The notes below the pieces were generated by a model. The model searched no databases. It was not told where the DNA came from and worked only from the letters and a program-made list of their open reading frames with translations. Position numbers and translations under genes: made by a program. Shown here piece by piece: positions 41,419 through 50,155 of a stretch of DNA of 64,000 nucleotides. Each line of letters opens with the position of its first letter. The first letter of the stretch is position 1. The DNA lies in the NCBI RefSeq assembly GCF_003122365.1, contig NZ_CP029254.1:5295501-5359500 (forward strand), read 5' to 3'. Origin of the DNA: Streptomyces spongiicola (GTDB taxonomy: Bacteria > Actinomycetota > Actinomycetes > Streptomycetales > Streptomycetaceae).

Positions 41419-42027
41419 ATGAGCGCCGGACGCGAGTACGGGCTGGATGACCAGTACGAGTGGGCCCGCCCGCCGGCCGGAGGGTGGACGGCGGACGACC
41501 TGGACAGGCTTCCGAGTCTTCCTCCGCACACGGAGTTGATCGACGGGAGCCTCGTCTTCATGAGTCCGCAGACTCGATTCCGTACGCGTGCCATGCGTCT
41601 TCTGGAGAACGCGCTCATGGACCAAGCGCCGGATGATCTGGAGGCCATCCGGGAGATGACCGTCAGACTGGACCGGCGGAACCGGCCGGAGCCCGATGTC
41701 CTGGTGGTTCCGGTCGAGGCGGACACCGGTCCCGGTCAGACCTGGTTCAGGCCCGAGGACGTCGTCCTCGCGGTCGAGGTCGTCTCGGCCGATTCCCTGG
41801 AGCGCGATCGCGAGGTCAAACCCCGCAAGTACGCCCAGGCCCGCGTGCCGCACTTCTGGCGCGTCGAGCAGAGGGACGGACTGCCCGTGGTGTACGTGTA
41901 CGAACTCGACCCGGCCACCCTGGCGTATATGCCGGTCGACATCTTCCACCAGCGGCTCAAGGTCGACCGTCCGTTCCCCGTCGAGATCGACCTGACCGCG
42001 GTCAACCGGCGCGAGCCCCGCGCCTGA
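41419..42027 (+). CDS. Uma2-family (DUF820) putative endonuclease-fold protein
   Basis: 202 residues from ATG 41419, with GGGAGCG 5 bases upstream. The PD-(D/E)xK core is seen as ELIDGSLVFMSPQTRFRTRA (Glu of helix 1 / first strand), RRNRPEPDVLVVPVE (PD) and VVLAVEVVSADSLERDREVK (E-V-x-S, then K). YAQARVPHFWRVE completes the family signature. DUF820 proteins are widespread in streptomycetes and cyanobacteria; the nuclease fold is established but activity and role are mostly unknown. Stand-alone gene. The first 30 residues (EYGLDDQYEWARPPAGGWTA) are typical of streptomycete members. Confidence 0.92.
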   Translation: MSAGREYGLDDQYEWARPPAGGWTADDLDRLPSLPPHTELIDGSLVFMSPQTRFRTRAMRLLENALMDQAPDDLEAIREMTVRLDRRNRPEPDVLVVPVEADTGPGQTWFRPEDVVLAVEVVSADSLERDREVKPRKYAQARVPHFWRVEQRDGLPVVYVYELDPATLAYMPVDIFHQRLKVDRPFPVEIDLTAVNRREPRA

Positions 42028-42100
42028 ACGGCCGGCACCGGTCAGCCGGTCGAACGCGGTGGCCCGCGCCGGGCCCGCCGCCCAGGACGCCCCGGCTTCA

Positions 42101-42220
42101 GCGGCTCGCCTCCGGCTTCAGCGGCTCGCCTCCGGCTTCAGCGGCTCGCCTCCGGCCTCAGCGGCTCGCCTCCGGCTTCAGCGGCTCGCCTCCGGCCTCA
42201 GCGGCTCGTCTCCGGCTTCA
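42101..42220. repeat. Six 20-bp tandem repeats overlapping the PBP gene 3' end
   Basis: The unit GCGGCTCGCCTCCGGCTTCA starts at 42101, 42121, 42141, 42161, 42181 and 42201 with one or two substitutions, and a partial copy begins near 42092. The PBP stop codon (minus strand, 42200-42198) and its last codons are one version of this unit; the downstream copies are non-coding. Confidence 0.95.
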
Positions 42221-43667
42221 GCGCCTCGACCATCACCGCCCGTGCGATCGGCGCCGCGTCGCCGCCGCCGCTGATCTCGCCGCCCGCCGCCTCCGGGTCC
42301 TCGACGACCACCGCGACGGCCACCGCGGGCCGGGGCGCGCCGCGGTCCTGGGCCCAGGCGATGAACCAGGCGTACGGAGTGCCGGCGTTGCCGACGCCGT
42401 GCTGGGCGGTGCCGGTCTTGCCGCCCACGGTCACCCCGTCGATCAGTGCCCGCGTGCCCGTGCCCCGCTCCGCCGCCTCGACCATCATCCGCCGCAGTTC
42501 GTGCGCGGTCGCCGGGAACATCGCGCGGCGGTAGGACCGGCGGGGTGTCTCCCGTACCGTGTCCCCGTCCCAGGTGGTCGTGCGCTCCACCAGATACGGG
42601 TAGGCCAGCTCGCCCCCGTTGGCGACCGCCGCGGCCACCATGGCCATCTGCAGGGGCGTGGCCGTGGTGTCGAACTGGCCGATGGACGACAGCGCCAGCT
42701 GGTCCACGCTCATGCGCCGGTCGAAGCCGGACACCGCCACACCGGACGGGATTCGCAGCGAGTCGTCGTTGAAGCCGAAGCGGCCGGCGGTCCCGAGCAT
42801 GCCCTCCAGCCCCACCTTCACGCCGAGGTTCGCCATCACCGTGTTGCACGACCACTTGATCGCGTACACCAGGGACGCGCGCCGGCAGCCCGGCACCGGG
42901 TTCGGCAGGGTGGTCCTGGTGCCGGGGATGACGAACGGGTCCGCCGTGTCCGTGGGGGCGTCCGGGTCCGTGACCACCCGCGCCTCCAGCGCGGCGGCGG
43001 CTGTGACGATCTTGAAGGTGGAGCCGGGCGGATAGGTCTGCCGGATCGCCCGGTTGAGCATCGGGTGGCTCTCCGCCGCGTTGAGTCGGCGCCATGCCTC
43101 GGTGACCGCCGGGCTGTTGCCGGACAGCAGCCCGGGATCGTACGAGGGGCTGCTGACCAGCGCCAGGATTCTCCCCGTCGCCGGCTCGATCGCGGCGACC
43201 GCGCCGCGCCTGCCGTTCAGGCCCCGGTAGGCGGCCTCCTGCGCGGACCGCCTGATCGTGGTCAGGACCCGGCCGCCGGGCTGCCGGGAGCGAGTGAACT
43301 CGTTCCAGAACGGCAGCGGGGCGAGCGCCGGGTCGGTACCCGAGAGCACGCCGTCCTCCGCGTGCTCGAGCAGGGTCGTGCCGTACTTCTGCGAGGAGTA
43401 GCCGGTGACCGGCGCGTACAGGGGGCCGTCCGGATAGGTGCGCTCGTACCGCAGTTGCTCTCCGGTGTCCTTCGAGCCCGTGACCGGTCTGCCGCCGGCG
43501 AAGACGTCCCCGCGCGGTTCGCCGTAGCGTGCGATGGCCGGACGCCGGTTCGCCGGACTGCCGTTGAGGTCCTCGGCCTGTAGCACCTGGACGCGTACGG
43601 CGTTCACCAGCAGCGCGGCGAGCAGGAACAGGCTCAGACCGGCCGCGCGCCGGATGTACCGTCTCAC
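42198..43667 (-). CDS. Class B penicillin-binding protein (PBP2/PbpA-type transpeptidase)
   Basis: 489 residues from GTG 43667, overlapping the FtsW stop (GTGA). One N-terminal membrane helix (LSLFLLAALLVNAV) is followed by a dimerisation region. The transpeptidase domain has the serine in PPGSTFKIV (SxxK, about residue 213), the second motif WSCNTVMANLG (SxN) and VGGKTGTAQHG (KTG, about residue 415). It cross-links peptidoglycan outside the membrane, partnered with the SEDS glycosyltransferase encoded just upstream. The last residues KPETSR and the stop lie in a 20-bp repeat array. Which process (growth, division or sporulation) it serves is not shown. Confidence 0.95.
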   Translation of the reverse strand: MRRYIRRAAGLSLFLLAALLVNAVRVQVLQAEDLNGSPANRRPAIARYGEPRGDVFAGGRPVTGSKDTGEQLRYERTYPDGPLYAPVTGYSSQKYGTTLLEHAEDGVLSGTDPALAPLPFWNEFTRSRQPGGRVLTTIRRSAQEAAYRGLNGRRGAVAAIEPATGRILALVSSPSYDPGLLSGNSPAVTEAWRRLNAAESHPMLNRAIRQTYPPGSTFKIVTAAAALEARVVTDPDAPTDTADPFVIPGTRTTLPNPVPGCRRASLVYAIKWSCNTVMANLGVKVGLEGMLGTAGRFGFNDDSLRIPSGVAVSGFDRRMSVDQLALSSIGQFDTTATPLQMAMVAAAVANGGELAYPYLVERTTTWDGDTVRETPRRSYRRAMFPATAHELRRMMVEAAERGTGTRALIDGVTVGGKTGTAQHGVGNAGTPYAWFIAWAQDRGAPRPAVAVAVVVEDPEAAGGEISGGGDAAPIARAVMVEALKPETSR

Positions 43668-45097
43668 CGCGCGCCCTCCGCTGCGGCCGGTCCCTGGGGG
43701 CCGGCGCGTCCCTGCTGCCCCGCCGGGTCCGCGGCGGGTGCGATCACCCCGGACTCGACCGGCTCCGGGTGCGGCTCACGCGCCGAGTCGCTGAGCCGGA
43801 TCAGCAGCGCCACGATGATCCAGTTGGTGACGACGGACGAGCCGCCCTGCGCCAGGAACGGCATCGCCATCCCGGTCAGCGGGATGAGGCCGGTGACCCC
43901 GCCCGCGACGACGAAGACCTGCACGGCCAGGATCGCGGCGAGGCCCACGGCGAGCAGCCGGCCGAAGGGGTCGCGCAGATCGAGTCCGGCCCGGTAGCCC
44001 AGCGCCACGAGCAGGCCGTACAGCAGGAAGAGCGCCGTCAGCCCGGCCAGCCCCAGCTCCTCGCCGGCGGTCGCCAGGATGAAGTCGGACTTCGCCGCGA
44101 AGCCGATCAGGATGGAGCGCCCCGCGCCGAGACCGCTGCCGAGGACCCCTCCCGAGGCGAAGGAGAACATCGACTGGGCGAGCTGACTCGGCCCGTCACC
44201 CGCCGCGATCGACGCGTACGGATCGATCCAGGACTCGACCCGGCCGCGCACATGCGGTTCCAGGGTGCCCGCGGCGAACGCCCCGGAACCCGCGAGCAGC
44301 AGCCCCACCACGATCCAGCCGGTCCTCCCCGTGGCGACGTAGAGCATGACCACGAAGAGCCCGAAGAACAGCAGTGAGGTACCGAGGTCCCGCTCCAGCA
44401 CCAGCACCGCCACGCTGATCAGCCAGACGGCGACCACCGGGCCCAGCACCCGGCCCGCGGGCAGCTGCACGGGGCCGATCCGACGGCCGGTGTGGGCGAG
44501 GGCGTGGCGGTTCGCGGCCAGGTACGCGGCGAAGAACACCGCCAGCAGGATCTTGGCGAACTCGCCCGGCTGGAAGGAGAGGCCGCCTGCCCGGATCCAG
44601 ATCCGGGCGCCGTTCACCGCGGGGAAGAGGATCGGCACGGTCATCAGGACCAGCGCGGTGGCGACCGAGAGGTACGCGTAGCGCCGCAGCACGCGGTGGT
44701 CCCGCAGCAGCACGACCACCGCGATGAACAGCGCGACGCCCAGGGTGGACCAGATCAGCTGGGCCGGCGCGGCACGGTCGGCCGGGGTCTCCAGGTCGAG
44801 GCGGTAGATGAGGACGAGGCCCACGCCGTTGAGGAGGACCGCGATCGGCAGCGGCAGCGGGTCCGCGTACGGCGCCCTCAGCCGCACGGCGAGATGGGCG
44901 AGCAGGGCGAGCAGACCGAGTCCCGCACCGTAGGCGAGCGCGTCCGGGGGGACGGCTCCGCTCCTGGCCATACCGACGCCGGCGTAGCCGTAGACGGAGA
45001 TGAGGACGGCGCAGACGAGGAGGGAGAGTTCGACGCCCCGCCGCCGCGCCGGGCGCGGCCGTTCGGGTGGGGGAGCCTCCGCTGCCGTTGCGGTCAT
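43664..45097 (-). CDS. FtsW/RodA/SpoVE (SEDS) peptidoglycan glycosyltransferase
   Basis: 477 residues from ATG 45097, chosen because TACGTT ends 7 bases upstream (leaderless). About ten membrane helices. The conserved SEDS boxes are VNGARIWIRAGGLSFQPGEFAKI, LVLERDLGTSLLFFGLF, the extracellular loop with GSGLGAGRSILIGFAAKSDFI, then ILATAGEELGLAG, and the final IPLTGMAMPFLAQGGSSVV. SEDS proteins polymerise lipid II together with a class B PBP; the partner gene follows with a 4-base overlap. The N-terminal ~25 and C-terminal ~45 residues are Pro/Ala-rich extensions. Confidence 0.96.
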   Translation of the reverse strand: MTATAAEAPPPERPRPARRRGVELSLLVCAVLISVYGYAGVGMARSGAVPPDALAYGAGLGLLALLAHLAVRLRAPYADPLPLPIAVLLNGVGLVLIYRLDLETPADRAAPAQLIWSTLGVALFIAVVVLLRDHRVLRRYAYLSVATALVLMTVPILFPAVNGARIWIRAGGLSFQPGEFAKILLAVFFAAYLAANRHALAHTGRRIGPVQLPAGRVLGPVVAVWLISVAVLVLERDLGTSLLFFGLFVVMLYVATGRTGWIVVGLLLAGSGAFAAGTLEPHVRGRVESWIDPYASIAAGDGPSQLAQSMFSFASGGVLGSGLGAGRSILIGFAAKSDFILATAGEELGLAGLTALFLLYGLLVALGYRAGLDLRDPFGRLLAVGLAAILAVQVFVVAGGVTGLIPLTGMAMPFLAQGGSSVVTNWIIVALLIRLSDSAREPHPEPVESGVIAPAADPAGQQGRAGPQGPAAAEGAR

Positions 45098-45104
45098 GCG
45101 TCGC

Positions 45105-45110
45105 AACGTA
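45105..45110 (-). promoter_or_regulatory. -10 element TACGTT of the FtsW-PBP operon (leaderless)
   Basis: On the minus strand TACGTT is followed by 7 bases and ATG 45097; no ribosome binding site. It lies only 14 bases from the stop of the kinase gene, so the FtsW-PBP pair appears to have its own promoter. Confidence 0.5.
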
Positions 45111-45123
45111 GCAAGCGGGGGTC

Positions 45124-46761
45124 TTATGTCCGCTTATCCCCGGATTCGGTGTGCGGCATGTCGGTGCCCTCGTCGCGGTGCGCGGCGGGTGCGGATGGGG
45201 CTACGGGGACCTCGGGGGCTGTGGGGACCCAGGGGGCTGCGGGGGTTTCGGGGGCTGTGGGGGCTGTGGGGGTTTCGGAGGCTTCGGCGGGGTCGGCCGG
45301 TGCGGTTCCTTGCGGTGCGGTTCCGTGCGGTGCGGCTTCTTGCGGTGCGGCTCCGTGTGGGGCGTTCGTTGCCGGTGCGGCTCCGTGCCTGCCGGGTGCC
45401 GCCGGGGTGGCGCCGTGCGTGGGGGGTGCCGCCGGGTCCCCGCCGTCCGGGCGGTCGGCGGGAGGGGCGTACTCGGGCAGCGTCAGCCGGGCGAGCGCCC
45501 CGCCGCCGGGCGCGTCGGCGAACTCCAGCTCCGCCCCCAGCACCGCCGCCTGCCCCACCGCGATCGTCAGCCCGAGGCCGTGGCCGCTGCCACCCGACTC
45601 GGTGCGGAAACGCTGCGGGCCGTGCTCCAGCAGATACCGCGGATACCCCGGCCCGTGGTCCCGGACGGACACCACCGGCCCGTCCACCGAGACCACCACC
45701 GGACGCGCACCGTGCCTGTGCGCGTTGCTGATCAGATTGCCGAGCACCCGCTCAAGCCGCCGCCTGTCCGTCTCCACCCTCGTGCCGCGCACGACCGTCA
45801 GATCCGTCCCCGAACCGACGGTGCCGGCCGTCCGCACCACCCGCTCGGCCAGCGGCGCCAGTTCGTGGACATCGAGGTCGACCGTCTCCCGGCCGGCGTC
45901 CAGCCGAGATATCTCCAACAGGTCCTCCGTCAGCGCCCGCATCCGGTTGACCCGGTCCCGCACCAGCTCCGCCGGGCGCCCCGGCGGCAGCAGTTCGGCC
46001 GCCGCGGACAGCCCGGTCAGCGGGGTGCGCAGCTCGTGCGCCACATCCGCGGTGAACCGCTGCTCGCTCAGCAACTTGCCCTGGAGGGTGGCGGCCATCG
46101 TGTCCAGCGCGCCGGAGACCGCGGCCACCTCGTCCTCGCCGCGCGCAGGGTCCCTGGTGCGGGGGTCGTTGACGCGCGCGTCCAGATCGCCCCCGCTGAT
46201 CCGCCGCGCCACCTGGGCGGTCAGATGGAGCCGGCGCGTCACCCGGGTCACCGAGAAGGCCCCCGCCAGCAGTGTCGCGCCGATCGCCAGCGCGGAGGAG
46301 CCGACGATGGCCCGGTCCAGGCCCGCGATGGTCTGCGCGCTCAGCGTGTAGTCGATCCGCACCGCCAGCGCACCGCCGTCCGCGGGGCCCGCGGCCCACA
46401 TCGTCGGCCGGCCGCCGGTGTCCGAGACCATCGTGCCGCGCTGCCCGCTCAGCGCCAGCTCCCGCAGCCCGGGCGGCAGTCCCGGCGGGTCCACCGCTCC
46501 GGAGCCGTCCGCCGCCTCGCCCGCCTCGTACGCATCGGTCACGGCCTCCAGCTTCGACAGCGCCTTCTCGCGGGCCTGGTCCACCGTCTGGCGGGTCACC
46601 GACACATGCACCAGCGCACCGAGCAGCGCCGCCAGCGCGCAGCACATCACGGTGATGAAGACCGCGGCCTTCCACGTGAGCGTGGCGGTCCAGGCCGGCC
46701 CGCGCAGTAGCGGAAGGCGCCGCCACCGCCGGGCGGGGCGTACCGGGGCGGGGCGTGTCAT
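45124..46761 (-). CDS. Sensor histidine kinase without an adjacent response regulator
   Basis: 545 residues. TM1 (AVFITVMCCALAALLGALVH) and TM2 (IVGSSALAIGATLLAGAFSV) flank a ~100-residue extracellular sensor. HAMP is followed by the His box FTADVAHELRTPLTGLSAAA, N box VLGNLISNAHRHGARP, G1 VRDHGPGYP and G2 GGSGHGLGLTI. The C-terminal ~110 residues are an Ala/Pro/His tract (APHGTAPQGTAP-type repeats) of unknown use. ATG 46761 overlaps the stop of the upstream lipoprotein gene (ATGA), so the two are coupled. No response-regulator gene lies within several kilobases, making this an orphan kinase unless its partner is elsewhere. Confidence 0.93.
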   Translation of the reverse strand: MTRPAPVRPARRWRRLPLLRGPAWTATLTWKAAVFITVMCCALAALLGALVHVSVTRQTVDQAREKALSKLEAVTDAYEAGEAADGSGAVDPPGLPPGLRELALSGQRGTMVSDTGGRPTMWAAGPADGGALAVRIDYTLSAQTIAGLDRAIVGSSALAIGATLLAGAFSVTRVTRRLHLTAQVARRISGGDLDARVNDPRTRDPARGEDEVAAVSGALDTMAATLQGKLLSEQRFTADVAHELRTPLTGLSAAAELLPPGRPAELVRDRVNRMRALTEDLLEISRLDAGRETVDLDVHELAPLAERVVRTAGTVGSGTDLTVVRGTRVETDRRRLERVLGNLISNAHRHGARPVVVSVDGPVVSVRDHGPGYPRYLLEHGPQRFRTESGGSGHGLGLTIAVGQAAVLGAELEFADAPGGGALARLTLPEYAPPADRPDGGDPAAPPTHGATPAAPGRHGAAPATNAPHGAAPQEAAPHGTAPQGTAPADPAEASETPTAPTAPETPAAPWVPTAPEVPVAPSAPAAHRDEGTDMPHTESGDKRT

Positions 46762-47510
46762 CGTGCGTCCGCCGACGGCTGGGGTGCGGTCCCGGGCGGC
46801 CTCGCATGGATGATCTCGTCCCGCTCGGGGAGCATCGCCCGCTGCTGTCCGTCCCAGGACCAGACCGTGCGGTACTCGTAGCCGGGGATCCCCGCGGACA
46901 CGGCGCGGAGGACCAGGTCGCGGCCGGCGAGTTCCACGCCGACGATCGCCTCCGTGTCGGACATGATGCGCGTCAGCCCGCCCCGCTCCGGCGTGTACAC
47001 GAGGATCGCCGTCTGCTGCCTGGGCATGGTGATGCCGACGATCAGCTCGTCCTTTCCGTCGCCGGTGAGGTCCCGGTAGTACGGCTTCAGTACGGGGCAC
47101 TGCTGCGGTCTGGTGCCGCACTCCCGGATCTGCCGGGCCGTCTGCCCGTCCAGTCCGTCCAGCCCTTCCGGCCCTTCCGGCCCGTCGGGTTCGGAGACCC
47201 GGCCGGGGTGGGCGGCCATGTCCGCCTGGACGACGGCGACCGGGTCCACGGCGTGGACGTCGCCGCCGGGGACCTTCACGCCCTCGATGTGCTCGGTGCG
47301 GTTCTCGCCGTAGTCGACCGGGGGTGCGGATATCTCCGGGAGCTCCGGCCACAGCCGCACCGGCCCGGTGGCGGTCGGTGTGGGCCCCGCGCTCTCCAGT
47401 CCGCCCGCGTCGTCGCAGCCGGCGAGCAGCGGCGCGGCGGCCGTGACGGCGACGGCGACGGCGATGGCGACGGCGGCCGGCGCGGAGCGGGGCGTGCGGT
47501 GACGGGGCAC
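46758..47510 (-). CDS. Lipoprotein with FG-GAP/VCBS-like calcium motif
   Basis: 250 residues from GTG 47510, with AGGA 6 bases upstream. Signal peptide AVAIAVAVAVTAAAPLLAGC has a lipobox (LAGC), so it is tethered to the outer membrane face. A DLTGDGKDELIVGITM loop is the D-x-D/N-G-x-x-D/E calcium-binding motif of FG-GAP/VCBS repeats. The final part TVWSWDGQQRAMLPE looks like propeller strand sequence. First gene of the operon with the orphan histidine kinase; a lipoprotein next to a sensor kinase often modulates it, as CseA does for CseC. That role is inference. Confidence 0.82.
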   Translation of the reverse strand: MPRHRTPRSAPAAVAIAVAVAVTAAAPLLAGCDDAGGLESAGPTPTATGPVRLWPELPEISAPPVDYGENRTEHIEGVKVPGGDVHAVDPVAVVQADMAAHPGRVSEPDGPEGPEGLDGLDGQTARQIRECGTRPQQCPVLKPYYRDLTGDGKDELIVGITMPRQQTAILVYTPERGGLTRIMSDTEAIVGVELAGRDLVLRAVSAGIPGYEYRTVWSWDGQQRAMLPERDEIIHARPPGTAPQPSADAR

Positions 47511-47770
47511 GGGGGGTCCTGGGTGGGGTCGATGCGAAAGCGGGCCGTCCTCCAGGGTACGGAAGTCGTTTTTGCGTCATACGGGTGATCTGTGAACGGT
47601 CCGCACGGGTGCTTGCACGGTCCCGTTCCGGCGGCACGGGCACCGCTTCCGCCGTCCGGCCTCGGCCTGGTCCGGCGGCGCCCGGCACCCGGTACGGGCG
47701 GCCCCACCGGACGTCCTGCGCCCACCCACCGGGACGCCGCCGCGGCACCCCGGTGTCCCCGTGCCCGCCT
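47511..47770. other. Upstream region of the lipoprotein-kinase operon, no gene
   Basis: No coding sequence recognised. GC drops near 47560-47590 (GTCGTTTTTGCGTCATACGG), likely the promoter of the lipoprotein-kinase operon on the minus strand. Further right it merges into the repeat block at 47771. Confidence 0.4.
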
Positions 47771-48028
47771 GAGTGCCGCGGTGCTTGTCGCGGGTGGCGG
47801 TGTCACGTACGGCCGCGGAGCGCCGTAGGGCAGAGGGTGAGCAGGCGTCCCCGTGCCCGCCCGAGCGCCTTGCGGCGGAGCGCCGTAGGGCAGAGGGCGC
47901 CCCGGTGTCCCCGTGCCCGCCCGACCGAGTGCCGCGGTGCTTGTCGCGGGTGGCGGTGTCACGTATGACTGCGGAGCGCGGTGTCACGTACGGCCGCGGA
48001 GCGCCGTACGGCAGAGGGCGAGCAGGCG
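47771..48028. repeat. Interleaved duplications of the HEAT-gene 3' end
   Basis: The last 45 coding bases and stop of the HEAT-repeat gene (within 47978-48028) recur as a 51-base copy at 47797-47847 with two mismatches, and partly at 47875-47899. A 39-base stretch is identical at 47771-47809 and 47927-47965 (offset 156). CCCCGTGCCCGCC-type units recur three times. Confidence 0.9.
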
Positions 48029-50155
48029 CTCGTCCTGCTCGATGTCGTGGCTCCCGGAACCCCCGTCCAGCACGTTGTGCCGCCGCGGGCGCGAGAGTTC
48101 CGCACGCAGCAGCGGCACCGCCGGTTCCGCCGAGGGGCCCATCTCGGCGAGGCACTCGGCGATCTCGACGCGCCCGTAGCGGTTCTCCTCCCACGCGGTC
48201 CGCAGCACCGGCAGTGAGTCCCCGGCCGCGCCCGTGACCCGCCACAGCGCCACCGCCGCGTCCATCCGGAGCCAGCGTTCCGGCGAGGCGAGCAGCTCGC
48301 GCAGGGCGGGCGCCGCGCCGGCCGCCGCGCGGCCCACCGAGCCCAGCGCGGCCGCCGCGGCGCGTCGCTCGTCGGGGCCGTCCGCCGCGAGCAGCTCGCG
48401 GAGCACCGGCAGCACCGTCGCGGCGTCCCCGGTCGCCGCCCACAGCGCCCGCGCCGCGGCCGCGACGACCGACGAGGACGGCTCCGTGGACGCACCGCCG
48501 AGCAGCGCGCGCAGGGCCGGCGCCGCGGGCACGGCGGCTGCCCCGAACGACGTGAGGGCGCGCAGCGACGCCTCGGTCACCCACTCGCCGCCCCGCGCCG
48601 GCGCCCCGTGCAGCACTCCCAGCACCTCGGGCAGCGCCTCGGCCGCACGCACTCCGGCGAGCCCGGTCAGCAGGGGCACCGCCCGGTCGGAGAGCCGCTC
48701 GTCCAGAGCCACCTCGGCGAGCCGCCGCCGCAGCAGCGGCACCAGGGGTGCCGCCAGATCGCCGAGGTACGGCACCGCGAACGCCACGTCGCGCGGCAGG
48801 TCAGGCTGTTCCAGGGCGCGGGCGAGCGCCGGGACTGCACGTGGGTCGCCGAGTCTCGCGAGCGCGATGAGCGCGCGGTGGTCGGCCTGCCGGTCCCCGC
48901 CGGTGGCCCCCACCCGCTCCGCGAGAGCGTCGGCCGCGGGCAGCGCCAGCCCGAAGAGGCTCTCCAGGAGGCTGACCGCGGCGCCGTGCAGCAGCGGGTC
49001 GGGGTCGTCGAGCTGGGCCCCGACGAGCCGCACCACCTCGTCGTACGGCCCGCGCCAGGCCCTGATCAGCCCGTGGCACATCCACACCGCGTCCGTGCGC
49101 TGTGCCGGATCGGCGCTGCTCAGCTGGCCGGTGAGCAGCGCGATCCGGTCGTCGACGCGGTCGCCGAGTGCGGAGTGGAGTGTCCGCAGCAGGTCGTCGG
49201 CCCACGGTGCGCCCGGCCCGCCGCCGTTGCCCTGCGCCGACGGGGCACCGGCCCCGGCGGCCCTCGTCTCGGCGGCCCTCGTCTCGGTGGCGCTCGTCTC
49301 AGTGGCCCTGGCTTCGGCTGCCCTCGCTTCGGCGGCCCCGGCGGCCTTCGCCCTGGGCCCGGTGGCCCCGGCCCCGGCCCCGGCCCCGGCCCCGGTCCCG
49401 GGCCCTGGGCCGGTCCCGGCCGCGGAGCCGGCCCCGTCCGCGGCCCGCAGCAGCGCGGTCGCGGTGGACGCGATGTCGTCGGGCAGGAGGCCGGGGGCGC
49501 AGCGCGCCAGCTGGGTCAGGGCCGAGAGCCGCAGCCCGGGCGGCCGGTCGGCGGCGAGCAGCGTGGTCAGCCAGGTGACCGATTCGGCGCGCAGCGCCTC
49601 GTGGCGCAGGGCGATCCGCCCCACCGCCTCGACGAGCGCGAGCCTCACCTCCGTGTCCTGTTCCGACTCCAGCCGTTCGCGCAGGAGGGCCAGCACCCGG
49701 GCCGGGTCGCCGTGCAGCATCGCCAGGGCGCACGGTGCGGCGAGCCGGACCCCGGCGTCCGCGTCGTCGAGCAGCCCGACGAAGACGTCGGCCCCCGAGG
49801 CGACCGCGGCGGCGGCCATCGCGTAGTTCGCGGCGTCCTCGAACTCCTCGTCTTCCGGGTCGAGTTCGTCGTCGTCGAGGTCGATGCCGCCGATGCTGGT
49901 CAGCAACTCCACGATGGCGCCCCGGTCCTCCACCTCGGGACTGGCGGCGAGTTCCAGCAGGAAGGGGATGCAGGCCAGTGTGGAGTCGTACACGTCGCCC
50001 TGGTGGTGGACCGCGGTGTACAACCCGTCGAGTGCGGTCTCCCGCTCGGCCGGATCCGTCGAAGCGAGCCCCCTCAGCAGCCCCGGCACGTCGTCAGCCG
50101 GACCGTACGCATGTCCCATCGAGGCCCAGTCGACCTCGTCCATCCCCGTGAACAC
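47984..50155 (-). CDS. HEAT-repeat (PBS-lyase-like) protein
   Basis: 723 residues from GTG 50155, with AAGGGA 6 bases upstream; ATG 50143 is the alternative. It is built of ~30-residue helical pairs: for example LLRGLASTDPAERETALDGL, LGDPRAVPALARALEQPDLP, VPLLRRRLAEVALDERL and LPVLRELLAADGPDERRAAA. These are HEAT/Armadillo-type repeats that form a scaffold. An acidic stretch (IDLDDDELDPEDEEFED) and a Gly/Ala/Thr low-complexity linker (AEARATETSATETRAAETRA) split the repeats. No enzyme motif. Cytoplasmic; partner unknown. Its 3' end is the source of the downstream duplicated units. Confidence 0.88.
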   Translation of the reverse strand: MFTGMDEVDWASMGHAYGPADDVPGLLRGLASTDPAERETALDGLYTAVHHQGDVYDSTLACIPFLLELAASPEVEDRGAIVELLTSIGGIDLDDDELDPEDEEFEDAANYAMAAAAVASGADVFVGLLDDADAGVRLAAPCALAMLHGDPARVLALLRERLESEQDTEVRLALVEAVGRIALRHEALRAESVTWLTTLLAADRPPGLRLSALTQLARCAPGLLPDDIASTATALLRAADGAGSAAGTGPGPGTGAGAGAGAGATGPRAKAAGAAEARAAEARATETSATETRAAETRAAGAGAPSAQGNGGGPGAPWADDLLRTLHSALGDRVDDRIALLTGQLSSADPAQRTDAVWMCHGLIRAWRGPYDEVVRLVGAQLDDPDPLLHGAAVSLLESLFGLALPAADALAERVGATGGDRQADHRALIALARLGDPRAVPALARALEQPDLPRDVAFAVPYLGDLAAPLVPLLRRRLAEVALDERLSDRAVPLLTGLAGVRAAEALPEVLGVLHGAPARGGEWVTEASLRALTSFGAAAVPAAPALRALLGGASTEPSSSVVAAAARALWAATGDAATVLPVLRELLAADGPDERRAAAAALGSVGRAAAGAAPALRELLASPERWLRMDAAVALWRVTGAAGDSLPVLRTAWEENRYGRVEIAECLAEMGPSAEPAVPLLRAELSRPRRHNVLDGGSGSHDIEQDERLLALCRTALRGRT

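Noticed and set aside
42059..42274. Small plus-strand gene over the 20-bp repeats
   Set aside because: Repeat-generated open frame with a monotonous sequence, opposite the PBP 3' end; no ribosome binding site.
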